Part shown: one piece after another, positions 17,590 through 25,549 of the stretch
Layout: every line of letters begins with the position of its first letter
Numbering within the stretch: the stretch's first letter is position 1
NCBI RefSeq assembly: GCF_000740775.1
Contig: NZ_JFGS01000012.1
Coordinates: forward strand, 1 to 64,000
DNA from: Haematobacter missouriensis
GTDB taxonomy: Bacteria > Pseudomonadota > Alphaproteobacteria > Rhodobacterales > Rhodobacteraceae
Length of the DNA: 64,000 nt
Direction of reading: 5' to 3'
Notes under the pieces: model-generated
Told to the model about the DNA's origin: nothing
The model's input: only the letters and a program-made list of their open reading frames with translations
The model's database searches: none
Made by a program: the position numbers and the translations under genes

Positions 17590-17626
17590 TAAAAAAGAAT
17601 GCCCGGCGTCAAGGAAACCGGGCATC
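17590..17626 (-). terminator. Rho-independent terminator after the NIPSNAP-TIM operon
   Basis: Read on the minus strand, ATGCCCGG pairs with CCGGGCAT (17618-17625 with 17599-17606) across an 11-base loop and is followed by TTCTTTTTT. It lies 36 bases downstream of the second TIM-barrel gene and separates that operon from the promoter of the MFS operon. Confidence 0.8.
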
Positions 17627-17661
17627 ATTTATTTATTGATTATTATCAGCTATTTAATGTG

Positions 17662-18483
17662 TCATGAGCGACCTATGCTCCGCAGAATTCCTCTCGTCGC
17701 GGCCATTGCCATTTCTGCCCTTGCCCGGGCATCGACCTTCGATGCGAGCCCGCGGTGAGGAACTTCGACGCTGATCGTCACGTCCTCAGGAATCGCACGG
17801 GCAAGCCCTGCTACGTCCACACCCCCCAAGCCGGGCATGAGGCGTTCACCCCTTGCAACCCGGATCAGTCCTTCGTCGGAGGGATCGTAGGGTACCGGGC
17901 CATCGCAGAACTGCACGTAGTTCATTCGGGTACGAGGCAGCTCGGCAACCTCTGCCGTAGTGCTGGAGGAACGGTGGAGATGCAGCGCATCTATCAGCAC
18001 ACCGCCGTTGGCCTGCCCGGCCGCGGCGACGATCGAGGCAGCCGAAGCGAGGTCGGGTACCGCCGTCCATGGCATGAACTCCAGATCGGCCGTCTGCCCA
18101 TGGCGCGCCGCGATCTCGCAGAGCCGCGCGAAGTTTGCCGTCAGCCGCTCGGTATCCGGGTCATCGCCCGCAACGAGGATATGCCGCGCATCCAGCGCCT
18201 CGCAGCGCGCGCAGAACCGCTCTATCAACGGCCAATCGTTTTCCGGCTTCAGGCGGACGATCTCGACATCGCCCACGCCGATCCCATGATCCGAGAGCGC
18301 GGCCCTCATGTCGGCAAGCAGAGCGTCATCCGTCAGCAGGGGATAATCCTGCTCGCCATTCGCCGCAGCCGGAAGCAGGCGTATGCCAAGCATATCATAA
18401 CCCGCCGCTGCGGCGATGCGGACCGCCTCCACCGGGCCAATGTCGAAGACCGTGAGGAAGGCGAGAGAGATGGCGTGGCTCAT
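17662..18483 (-). CDS. Sugar phosphate isomerase/epimerase family TIM-barrel protein
   Basis: About 273 residues of the xylose-isomerase-like TIM-barrel superfamily: SHAISLAFLTVFDIGPVEAVRIAAAAGYDMLGIRL at the start, DLEFMPWTAVPDL with the metal-binding Glu of strand 5, GGVLIDALHLHRS, MNYVQFCDGPVPYD and VDVAGLARAIPEDVTISVEVPHRG with the C-terminal Glu. It is a different subfamily from the TIM-barrel gene at 11.7 kb, so the island carries two distinct barrels. ATG 18483 follows AGGCGA and sits 7 bases after the NIPSNAP gene, so the two form one short operon ending in a strong terminator. Possible reactions are isomerisation, epimerisation or dehydration of a hydroxy-keto acid. Confidence 0.75.
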   Translation of the reverse strand: MSHAISLAFLTVFDIGPVEAVRIAAAAGYDMLGIRLLPAAANGEQDYPLLTDDALLADMRAALSDHGIGVGDVEIVRLKPENDWPLIERFCARCEALDARHILVAGDDPDTERLTANFARLCEIAARHGQTADLEFMPWTAVPDLASAASIVAAAGQANGGVLIDALHLHRSSSTTAEVAELPRTRMNYVQFCDGPVPYDPSDEGLIRVARGERLMPGLGGVDVAGLARAIPEDVTISVEVPHRGLASKVDARARAEMAMAATRGILRSIGRS

Positions 18484-18490
18484 CGTCGCC

Positions 18491-19102
18491 TCACTGGAGG
18501 GGGGAAAAGGGAAGCGGCAGCGCAATCTGGCTGGTCATGTCGGGGAGCAACCAGTCCGGGCCTCCCTTGGGAGGCCAAACACCATCCGCCACCGACTTCG
18601 CGCGGGCCGCACTGCGATCGGCGAGACTTGCATAAGGCCAGATCTGAGTGAGTCGGGGGGCCCCATCCAAGCCGTACATCGCGACCGTCAGCTTGGAATA
18701 GGCTTCCCGCGCCGGGACGGCGTTCCGCCATTTCTCCATCGTGGGGCTGATGCCGTTGATCTTTGTCTTGTAGGTGCGGAATTCATAGATCGGTCCAAAT
18801 TTTCCCCCCGCGACGGTCGGCAGAAAATCCAGCCCGCGATAGCTTTCCATAGCGAGGCCAACCAGATGGTCGGCGCACCCAAAGGGATCCGCGTGGAGCA
18901 ACGCGCGCTCCCGTTCGGCAAAGACTCCGCCCAGATCATCGAACGCACGCAGAATGAAGATGCGGTTCAGCGCGCCGATGTCCGTGGCCCACGCGCCGCA
19001 GAACCGCCCTGCGCCTTCCGTCACCCAACGCTCGATCCCCGCTCCTGCCTTGCCGGCGCCGAAGATCACCGTGTCGAGTGTCGCAAGTTCATAAAACGTC
19101 AT
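18491..19102 (-). CDS. NIPSNAP family protein
   Basis: About 203 residues with two ferredoxin-like alpha/beta repeats: FYELATLDTVIFGAGKAGAGIERWV and FGPIYEFRTYKTKINGISPTMEKWRNAVP. NIPSNAP proteins belong to the dimeric alpha/beta barrel group and in bacteria are often found beside catabolic dehydrogenases, but their role is not settled. ATG 19102 has a GGAGA site. It heads the NIPSNAP-TIM operon and is divergent from the shikimate-dehydrogenase-like gene; the 128-base gap between them holds a palindrome shared with the MFS promoter. Confidence 0.8.
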   Translation of the reverse strand: MTFYELATLDTVIFGAGKAGAGIERWVTEGAGRFCGAWATDIGALNRIFILRAFDDLGGVFAERERALLHADPFGCADHLVGLAMESYRGLDFLPTVAGGKFGPIYEFRTYKTKINGISPTMEKWRNAVPAREAYSKLTVAMYGLDGAPRLTQIWPYASLADRSAARAKSVADGVWPPKGGPDWLLPDMTSQIALPLPFSPLQ

Positions 19103-19176
19103 CAAAGCTCTCCTTGTTCGTTGGCTCACCGGAATGAGTCATGCATTCCTGAACTATCCGTATTGTAATTTAATAC

Positions 19177-19191
19177 TTGAACCAAGTTCCA
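19177..19191. promoter_or_regulatory. Putative IclR operator 2, in the NIPSNAP/aroE-like divergent promoter
   Basis: TTGAACCAAGTTCCA, an imperfect 6-3-6 inverted repeat, followed by TTTTAT. The same pattern occurs inverted at 17544-17558. A second AAGTTC half-site with a similar downstream context (AGTTCACTTTTAT) follows from 19200. The gap between the two divergent genes is AT-rich, as expected of a double promoter. A minus-strand TACAAT-like -10 lies upstream of the NIPSNAP gene. Confidence 0.5.
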
Positions 19192-19230
19192 TTTTATGAA
19201 AGTTCACTTTTATCAGTGGGAGGAAGGCGG

Positions 19231-20043
19231 ATGGGACAGATCATGAAACTGGATGGAGAGACGATGATCTTTCCGGTGGTGGCTCATCCGGTGGGGCAGG
19301 TGAAATCACCCGGAGCGCTCAGCCAGATCATGGCTGAACGGGACTTCAATGGAATGGTTGTGCCGGTCCATGTGAAGCCGGAAGGGCTTGCAGCGTGGCT
19401 TGAGGGCGTGAAAGTCATGCGGAACTGCCGCGGCATCGTCGTGACGGTCCCGCACAAGATCGCCTGTCTTGACTTCTGCAGCCGGGTTTCTGACCGCGCA
19501 CGCGCCTCCGGTGCGGTGAACATCGCCATCAGGGACGGCGATGACTGGATCGGCGACGCCACCGACGGGCATGGTTACATGGACGGGATCGCCGCAGAAG
19601 GGTTCGATGTCGCCGGCGCACCCGCGCTGCTGATCGGAGCGGGTGGTGCCGGCGCAGCGATTGCATATGAAATCCTTGCCCGCGGCGCGAGTGGACTGGC
19701 GATTCATGATATCGACGTCGCACGCCGTGACAGCCTGATCGCGCGGCTGGAGCAGCGGTTTCCGGGCAAGCTCCGTGTTGGCGGAACCGATCCGCGGGGC
19801 TTTGCGCTCATTGCCCATGCGACGCCGCTTGGAATGAGGGAAAGCGATCCCTTGCCCATAGATGTCTCTCGCCTCGATGCAGATCAGTTCGTGGCTGACG
19901 TGGTCACCCGCCCGGCCGTTTCACCGCTGATCGCCGCGGCGCGCGCGACCGGTTGCAGGACCATGCCGGGAAGCGGTATGTTCGAGGCACAGGCGCTTCT
20001 TCTGGCGGAGCTTCTGATGGGAGTTCGCCACATCGCCGCCTGA
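19231..20043 (+). CDS. Shikimate dehydrogenase-like protein
   Basis: About 270 residues with the two-domain AroE fold. VTVPHK contains the catalytic Lys (about residue 76) and DATDGHGYMDG the catalytic Asp (about residue 112). GAGGAGAAI (about 136-144) is the NADP loop. The loop lacks the NRT/S-R motif that favours NADPH in AroE, so it could be one of the NAD-using, catabolic quinate/shikimate dehydrogenase relatives. ATG 19231 follows GGAGGAAGG. It is divergent from the NIPSNAP-TIM operon and shares its putative IclR operator, which argues for a catabolic rather than biosynthetic role (inference). Confidence 0.82.
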   Translation: MGQIMKLDGETMIFPVVAHPVGQVKSPGALSQIMAERDFNGMVVPVHVKPEGLAAWLEGVKVMRNCRGIVVTVPHKIACLDFCSRVSDRARASGAVNIAIRDGDDWIGDATDGHGYMDGIAAEGFDVAGAPALLIGAGGAGAAIAYEILARGASGLAIHDIDVARRDSLIARLEQRFPGKLRVGGTDPRGFALIAHATPLGMRESDPLPIDVSRLDADQFVADVVTRPAVSPLIAAARATGCRTMPGSGMFEAQALLLAELLMGVRHIAA

Positions 20044-20133
20044 CGGCCGGAATTGACCGGTTGGGCTGTGGGTGTTAATTTCGGCTAAGCCAGCCTGTGG
20101 GCGAGCCAGCCCCCTCACCCGCTGGATAATTCC

Positions 20134-21060
20134 GTGACATTTCGCCCGAACATGACGAGCCAGATCGAAGGCATCAGCCTTTGTGACTCCCTCTCATGGC
20201 GAGGGTGGGACGGCGTGGTCGCGGATGTGTGGCATGCGCGGGGGGCAAAGGGGGCGGGCGGTACCTACCTGTCCCCGGACCCGCGTATCGTCGTGCTGCT
20301 TGAGGGGGCGGAGGCGTTGGCACTTTCCCCTGTCGCCGGAAGGGCGTTCAGGCCCGCTGGGCGCGTCTTCTATATCCCTGCCGGGATGAGGGTGTGGAGC
20401 CGCGTCGATCATCCCCATTCCTTTCGCCATCTCGATCTGCATCTGGATCGTGCGCGGATGGAGGAGCGGCTGGGCGGGGCGATTGCCGGCGAGTGCTGGT
20501 CACAGCCGATCGTTCAGGAAGGGACCGCGGCACTTATCACGCTTGCGGGCCTGATCGCGCGGGAATGCACGGAGCGGGAGCGCCATGATCTGGTGGGGGA
20601 AGGGCTGATACAGGCATTCCTGGCCGAGCTGTTCGCCCTCCCTCCGGCGGCGGCAAAGGGAGGTCTCACGCGGCGTCAACTCGCGCTTGTCCGGGAGCAT
20701 GTGGAGGCCAATCTTGCCGGACGGATCGCGATCACGGACCTTGCTCAGGTGGCAGGTCTTTCCGAAAGCTGGTTCACGCGCGCCTTCAAGCAGGCGACCG
20801 GACTGCCTCCGCATCAATGGGTGCTGCGGCGAAGACTGGCGAGAGCACAGGGATTGCTGGAGGCCTCCGATCTGCCCTTGGCGGAAATTGCCTGCGCGGT
20901 GGGCTTTGCGGATCAAGCTCATCTGACTCGCAATTTCCGCAGCGTTATCGGGATCACACCCGGAAACTGGCGTCGGGAGCGCGATACCGCACGTCGCGGC
21001 AGGATCCGACAAATTCCGACAGAAACAATCAAGACAGATGGAGTGCTCCCCGCTAGGTGA
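20134..21060 (+). CDS. AraC-family transcriptional regulator
   Basis: About 308 residues. The C-terminal two-helix-turn-helix AraC domain is clear: VREHVEANLAGRIAITDLAQVAGLSESWFTRAFKQATGLPPHQWVLRRRLARAQGLL and a second recognition part IACAVGFADQAHLTRNFRSVIGITPGNWRR. The N-terminal region is a cupin-like sensor without strong similarity. It lies 48 bases upstream of a TonB-dependent siderophore receptor in the same direction, the usual layout of PchR-type regulators that switch on a receptor when the cognate siderophore is inside the cell. The start may be GTG 20134 or ATG 20152. Confidence 0.84.
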   Translation: MTFRPNMTSQIEGISLCDSLSWRGWDGVVADVWHARGAKGAGGTYLSPDPRIVVLLEGAEALALSPVAGRAFRPAGRVFYIPAGMRVWSRVDHPHSFRHLDLHLDRARMEERLGGAIAGECWSQPIVQEGTAALITLAGLIARECTERERHDLVGEGLIQAFLAELFALPPAAAKGGLTRRQLALVREHVEANLAGRIAITDLAQVAGLSESWFTRAFKQATGLPPHQWVLRRRLARAQGLLEASDLPLAEIACAVGFADQAHLTRNFRSVIGITPGNWRRERDTARRGRIRQIPTETIKTDGVLPAR

Positions 21061-21108
21061 GGTCGGCCCAGCACCTTCTATCCGACTTACGCCATCAGGG
21101 AGTCCTCC

Positions 21109-23286
21109 ATGTTCCGCACGCCGCGTTCCCGCCTTGCCTCCACCACCGCCTGTCTGACGCTGCTCGCGGCGCTGCCGGTTGCGGCCCAGCAGGCCACCCT
21201 CTCCCCGGTCTATCTTGACGGACAGGCCACGGGAACCGGCCCCGTCGGATCGGATGCCAACCCTGTCACTCTGGCGGGAACCAAAAGCGCCACACCGATC
21301 ACCGAGATTCCGCAATCTGTGAGCGTCATCGGCCAGGAAGTGTTCAACGTTCTCCAACCCACCAAGGTCGATGAACTTCTTGGCTATACTGCGGGTGTGA
21401 GCCCCGCGCCCTTTGGCTTCGACACCGATACCAACTGGATCAACATCCGCGGCTTTGAAGCGACACAGACCGGGATGTTTCTTGACGGTCTTGCGCAATA
21501 TGCCTTTGGCTTCGGAGGGTTCTACACCGATCCCTTCCTGCTGGAGCGGGTGGAGGTGTTGAAGGGTCCGGCGTCCGTGCTCTATGGCGGTTCCAATCCC
21601 GGCGGTATCGTCAACATGGTTTCCAAACGCCCCACGGGAACGCCGGGCGGTATGGTTGAGGCTGGCGTCGGCACCGACAGCCGCCGTTGGATCGCAACGG
21701 ATGTGAACGGCACCGCGGGCGGCTACGACTGGCGCTTTCTTGGAAAGCTCAACACGGAAAAGTCGAACGGCGCATTTGACAACGGGCTGACCGGCCTGAT
21801 CGCGCCCTCCGTCACCTTCGATCTGGGCGAGGCGACGGAGATGACGCTTTCCGCCACACTCTATCGGGTGGATGAGACGCATGTCGGCGGCTCCTGGTTG
21901 CCCTATATCGGCACGGTAAGGGGGGCGGACTTCGGCTTCATTCCGCGCGACTTCAACACTTCCGACCCGCGGCTGGACTGGTATGAACGGGATCAGGCCA
22001 CGCTGTCCTCGGAAATACGTCATCGGTTCGACAACGGCTGGGTGCTGAGTCAGGGTATCCGCCTTGCTTGGTCGCAGATCGACGAAAGCGCGCCCTATGC
22101 CTACGGATATGGCTACGGCGATACGTGGAACGAGACATTCTCGAACCATTTCGCGATGCTCCCGCAGGATCCGAAGGCGAACCTGTCCCGCATCTTCTTT
22201 CAGCAGCAGACCACGTCGCGGAGCGCTCTCGCCGATACCCGGCTCGAAGGAACTGTCGAAACCGGCGCGGTCCAGCACCGACTGACCTTCGGGCTTGATC
22301 TTCGCATCTTCAAGATGGACCAGGTTCAGGCGTCGTCATCTTCGCCATTTGCACCAACGATATCCGTGCTCGACCCGGTTCGGGGTGCGGTCTTCCCGCC
22401 TGCCGTCCCCTATATCGATCAGGATATCACCATGCGGCAGGCGGGTCTTTACGCGCAGGACCAGATCCGCTGGGGCAACTGGATTGCCACCGCGAACGCG
22501 CGTTACGATTGGGTGAAGACCTCATCCGGCCGGAACGAGGCCACGGGTGCAGAGGGTGTGGATCGCTCGGACGGGGAGTTCACGGGGCGGCTGGGTCTTG
22601 CCTACGCCTTCGCCAACGGGGTGACCCCCTATGCTTCCTATGCCACCTATTTCACGCCGCAGATCGTCAACGATGCGGCGGGCAACAAGGTCGAGCCCGA
22701 AACCGGTCGCCAATGGGAGGCGGGTTTGAAATGGGCGCCGTCTCAACGCAGCCTGATAACGCTGTCGGCCTTTGACCTGGAGCGGGAGAACGTGTCGATC
22801 AGTGCCTGGGGAGGGGCGGGCTACGAGTACTTTCAGGTCGGCAAGATCCGTTCCCGCGGGGTTGAGCTGGAGGCGCGCGGCGAGATCATGACAGGCCTCA
22901 CCCTCACCGGTGCACTGACATCCATGGATATCGAGGTGCGTGAGGATGTGAATCCGGCCCTCGTCGGCAAGACACCCAAGGCGACGCCGGAGAACTTCGC
23001 CTCGCTCCGGCTCGACTGGCAGGTGGCACAGGTGGAGGGTCTGAGTGTCATGGCGGGTGTGCGGCGGCTCGGGGCCTCATGGGCAGACGATCTCAATCAG
23101 TACAAGGTCGATGGAGCGACGCTTTACGATCTGGGCGCGAGCTATGCCTTTGGCGAAGGTTGGCTGGTGGCCGCCTCTGTTACCAACCTTACCGACCGGG
23201 ACTATGTCTCGTCTTGTGATGGCGCGCTGTCCTGTTTCTACGGCGATGGGCGGCGCGCCTCGCTCTCGCTGCGCAAGAGCTGGTGA
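21109..23286 (+). CDS. TonB-dependent siderophore receptor
   Basis: About 725 residues: signal peptide (LASTTACLTLLAALPVAAQ), plug domain with ITEIPQSVSVIGQEVF and WINIRGFEATQTGMFLDGL, VLKGPASVLYGGSNPGGIVNMVSKRPTG, then a beta-barrel ending in SLSLRKSW with the terminal aromatic residue needed for outer-membrane assembly. This order is that of FhuA/FoxA-type ferric-hydroxamate receptors. A clear TonB box could not be picked out in the stretch after the signal. The upstream AraC gene probably controls it; no Fur box was identified by eye, and no inner-membrane ABC genes for siderophores are adjacent. Confidence 0.88.
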   Translation: MFRTPRSRLASTTACLTLLAALPVAAQQATLSPVYLDGQATGTGPVGSDANPVTLAGTKSATPITEIPQSVSVIGQEVFNVLQPTKVDELLGYTAGVSPAPFGFDTDTNWINIRGFEATQTGMFLDGLAQYAFGFGGFYTDPFLLERVEVLKGPASVLYGGSNPGGIVNMVSKRPTGTPGGMVEAGVGTDSRRWIATDVNGTAGGYDWRFLGKLNTEKSNGAFDNGLTGLIAPSVTFDLGEATEMTLSATLYRVDETHVGGSWLPYIGTVRGADFGFIPRDFNTSDPRLDWYERDQATLSSEIRHRFDNGWVLSQGIRLAWSQIDESAPYAYGYGYGDTWNETFSNHFAMLPQDPKANLSRIFFQQQTTSRSALADTRLEGTVETGAVQHRLTFGLDLRIFKMDQVQASSSSPFAPTISVLDPVRGAVFPPAVPYIDQDITMRQAGLYAQDQIRWGNWIATANARYDWVKTSSGRNEATGAEGVDRSDGEFTGRLGLAYAFANGVTPYASYATYFTPQIVNDAAGNKVEPETGRQWEAGLKWAPSQRSLITLSAFDLERENVSISAWGGAGYEYFQVGKIRSRGVELEARGEIMTGLTLTGALTSMDIEVREDVNPALVGKTPKATPENFASLRLDWQVAQVEGLSVMAGVRRLGASWADDLNQYKVDGATLYDLGASYAFGEGWLVAASVTNLTDRDYVSSCDGALSCFYGDGRRASLSLRKSW

Positions 23287-23368
23287 AAAGGGGTGGCGTT
23301 TCCCGCTGGTGAAACGCCGCCATCATGGTCGCTGATCACGCGGGTCAAAACGATAGCTGCCGATCGGA

Positions 23369-24826
23369 TCAGGTGGACCTCGTGTCGCCTGCCTGCATCG
23401 CGTCAAGGTCTGTCACCAACTGAAATCGCACGCCGTCTGGCAGATATTCAATCTGGGCAGTGCCATCGACAGAGGCCGACAGGGCGTATTCGATCATCGT
23501 TGAACCGAAACCCTTCCGCTCGGGTAGCGTGACCGTCGGACCGCCTGTTTCGATCCAACGAAGTTCGAAGCGCTCGTCCTCTATGAACCACTCTACCCGA
23601 ACGCGCCCCTCTTCGCCTGACAGTGCCCCATACTTGACGGCGTTCGTCGCCAGCTCATGCAGCGCCATTGTCAATGCACTGCTTGCCCGGTGGGAGATAT
23701 CCAGATCCGGGCCAAAGTAGTGAATCCGGTGCTCGCTGTTAAATGGCAGGACAGCCTTCTCCACTGTCTGCCGCAGAGCGGCGATATCCCAGTCCTTGCC
23801 GGTGAGGACGTCATGTGCGCCGCTCAGAGCGTTGATGCGACGCAGGAGAACATCCCGCATAGCGGGGACCTGCGCGTCGGCACGAAGGGACTGCCGCACA
23901 ATGGAACCAACCGTCGAAAGGATATTCTTGATCCTGTGGCCCATTTCCCGATTCATCAGGTCACGATAGGCTTCGGCCGCCTTTCTCGCGGTGATGTCGA
24001 TGGAGATGCCGCTCATCATTACGGGCCGATGGTCGTCGTCAAAGCGTGTTTCCGCGCGGATTTCGATCCAATGGACGGAGCCATCCGGCCAGATTGCGCG
24101 GTATTCGACGTGAAGGTCGCCCTCGGATGCCATTGCCGCTGCCACGGTGGCACCCCATCGCTCTGCGTCATCGGGATGGATAGCGGCCTTCAGATCGGCG
24201 TAGCTGAAGCTCTCTGCCGGGCCGCGACCGAAGTTCGCCTTGCAGATCGCGGAGGCAACGAGCCTTTCGCTCGCCACGTCGAGCGTCCATGTCCCCAATC
24301 CGCCCGCCTTCAGCGTGAAGTTCAGTCGCTCCTCACTCGCCGTCAGATCGGCGATGCGCTGCTGCATCCCGCGTTCCATCTCATTGCGGTCGCTGAAGAA
24401 ACCGGCTGTCCGCTCCCACGTCACATCGAGCTGCGAGGCAAAGAAATAGGTCAATTCCCCATCATCGAACACGGGGGAGACGAGCAGCCGGTTCCAGAAG
24501 ATCGTGCCGTCCTTGCGGTAATTGAGCAAGTCGATCTCGAGTGGTTCACGGTCCCGGATGGCGTGACGAAGCCGTCCCACATCTTCCGCATTCGTGCCCG
24601 GCCCCTGAAGAAACCGGCAGTTGCACCCCAGAACCTCGTTGCTCTCATAGCCGGTAAGCTTCAGAAAGGCGCTGTTCGCAAAGACGATGGGATTGTCAGG
24701 CAACCTAGGGTCGGTGATGATCATCGGCATCCGTGTGGTACGCATGGGAGCGGCAAACGGATCGGACCCTGGCATTCGGCTGTGTATCTCGCGGTCGATG
24801 CGGAGTTCTTCCAGAGGATCGCTCAT
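23369..24826 (-). CDS. LOV-PAS HWE-family histidine kinase (blue-light sensor)
   Basis: About 485 residues. The LOV domain (about 30-140) has the flavin-adduct motif GCNCRFLQGPGT with Cys70, and a second PAS domain follows (about 165-285, ending with a PAC motif). The kinase is of the HWE family: phospho-acceptor His about 297 in NREMGHRIKN, N-box LHELATNAVKYG about 389-400 and the RWIET motif about 423-427. LOV-HWE kinases detect blue light through FMN-Cys adduct formation and often control the general stress response or photobiology in alphaproteobacteria. No response regulator is adjacent, so its partner is encoded elsewhere. ATG 24826 is used because upstream sequence lacks family similarity. 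Confidence 0.88.
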   Translation of the reverse strand: MSDPLEELRIDREIHSRMPGSDPFAAPMRTTRMPMIITDPRLPDNPIVFANSAFLKLTGYESNEVLGCNCRFLQGPGTNAEDVGRLRHAIRDREPLEIDLLNYRKDGTIFWNRLLVSPVFDDGELTYFFASQLDVTWERTAGFFSDRNEMERGMQQRIADLTASEERLNFTLKAGGLGTWTLDVASERLVASAICKANFGRGPAESFSYADLKAAIHPDDAERWGATVAAAMASEGDLHVEYRAIWPDGSVHWIEIRAETRFDDDHRPVMMSGISIDITARKAAEAYRDLMNREMGHRIKNILSTVGSIVRQSLRADAQVPAMRDVLLRRINALSGAHDVLTGKDWDIAALRQTVEKAVLPFNSEHRIHYFGPDLDISHRASSALTMALHELATNAVKYGALSGEEGRVRVEWFIEDERFELRWIETGGPTVTLPERKGFGSTMIEYALSASVDGTAQIEYLPDGVRFQLVTDLDAMQAGDTRST

Positions 24827-24957
24827 TATGCTCCACGCTCGCCGTAACCCGCGGGATCGAAAGGCCCCGTGGTAAGTGGTGTTCCATTTATGTTCATGAC
24901 ACATTGCTGCAGCCAAGTCCAACCGCAGCGCTGTGCCCCTCAACCACGATCTTGCGG

Positions 24958-25257
24958 TCAGATACCTGACAGAAGCATGTCGAGGGCATTTGTGATCTCC
25001 GTATCCCGCCCGATTAGCGAGGAGACGGGCCGACCAAGCATAGTGAGCGGGACTGCGGCCATGAATTGCGTCACCATGACATGCGGCGTTTCCGCTATGT
25101 CAAACAGCGGGTTCAGGCGTCGTGCGGGCAGGGGGGCGGCGTCCGGGGGAAGCAGGGGAACCACGACGCGGGTATTCAGGCCGTCCAGCAGATCCGCCTG
25201 CACATCCAAAAGATATCCCGCTCCGGCGGGGTTGGGATACACCTCGTAGCGCGCCAT
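24958..25257 (-). CDS. ccdB: CcdB-family toxin
   Basis: A protein of 99 residues: MARYEVYPNPAGAGYLLDVQADLL, VVVPLLPPDAAPLPARRLNP, VTQFMAAVPLTMLG and the C-terminal LIGRDTEITNALDMLLSGI, where the family's final W-G-I / S-G-I residues contact GyrA. CcdB poisons DNA gyrase when its antitoxin is lost. It follows the antitoxin gene with a TGATG overlap, the usual order for this system. The C-terminal SGI replaces the F-plasmid WGI, so gyrase binding may differ. Confidence 0.85.
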   Translation of the reverse strand: MARYEVYPNPAGAGYLLDVQADLLDGLNTRVVVPLLPPDAAPLPARRLNPLFDIAETPHVMVTQFMAAVPLTMLGRPVSSLIGRDTEITNALDMLLSGI

Positions 25258-25490
25258 CAGAACTGCCGGAAACCGTCCAGCGGCAGTCCGTTTTCCACCA
25301 CCCAGTCGTTGGAGCTCTCGATGGCCTGGCGATTTTCCGCGCGCCACGCCTCCGCCCGGGCGCGAGTGACGGCGGATCGCAGTCCCGCCTCCGCCGCTTG
25401 GGAGAGGTTGACGCCGAACGACCGTGCCTCTGCAAGCAAGGCCATGTCGATCGTCAGGTTGGTGGCTTTGCGTGATGCGGAAGCGGGCAT
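25257..25490 (-). CDS. ccdA: CcdA-family antitoxin
   Basis: About 77 residues. The N-terminal ribbon-helix-helix (RKATNLTIDMALLAEARSFGVNLSQAAEAGL) is the DNA-binding domain, and the C-terminal part (AENRQAIESSNDWVVENGLPLDGFRQF) is the toxin-neutralising tail. ATG 25490 follows TGAGG by 6 bases and is preferred over an ATG four codons upstream. It overlaps ccdB by one base. It autoregulates in known systems, and a promoter lies just upstream. Confidence 0.87.
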   Translation of the reverse strand: MPASASRKATNLTIDMALLAEARSFGVNLSQAAEAGLRSAVTRARAEAWRAENRQAIESSNDWVVENGLPLDGFRQF

Positions 25491-25513
25491 GATATACCTC
25501 ATGGATTATGCGC

Positions 25514-25543
25514 ATGATACATGCACGGTCCGCGGAGAAGCAA
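25514..25543 (-). promoter_or_regulatory. Putative ccdAB promoter
   Basis: Minus-strand TTGCTT (forward 25538-25543) and TATCAT (forward 25514-25519) are 18 bases apart and lie just upstream of ccdA. The CcdA-CcdB complex probably binds here for autorepression; no clear operator repeat was identified. Confidence 0.4.
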
Positions 25544-25549
25544 GTGGTT

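Noticed and set aside
20500-22278. Long minus-strand open frame (about 590 codons) opposite the AraC and TonB genes
   Set aside because: Antisense to two clear genes, with no recognisable motif.
21109-23286. TonB-dependent receptor as a possible BtuB for cobalamin
   Set aside because: No cobalamin riboswitch precedes it, it follows an AraC regulator and its plug motifs match siderophore receptors; a BtuB is therefore not proposed.
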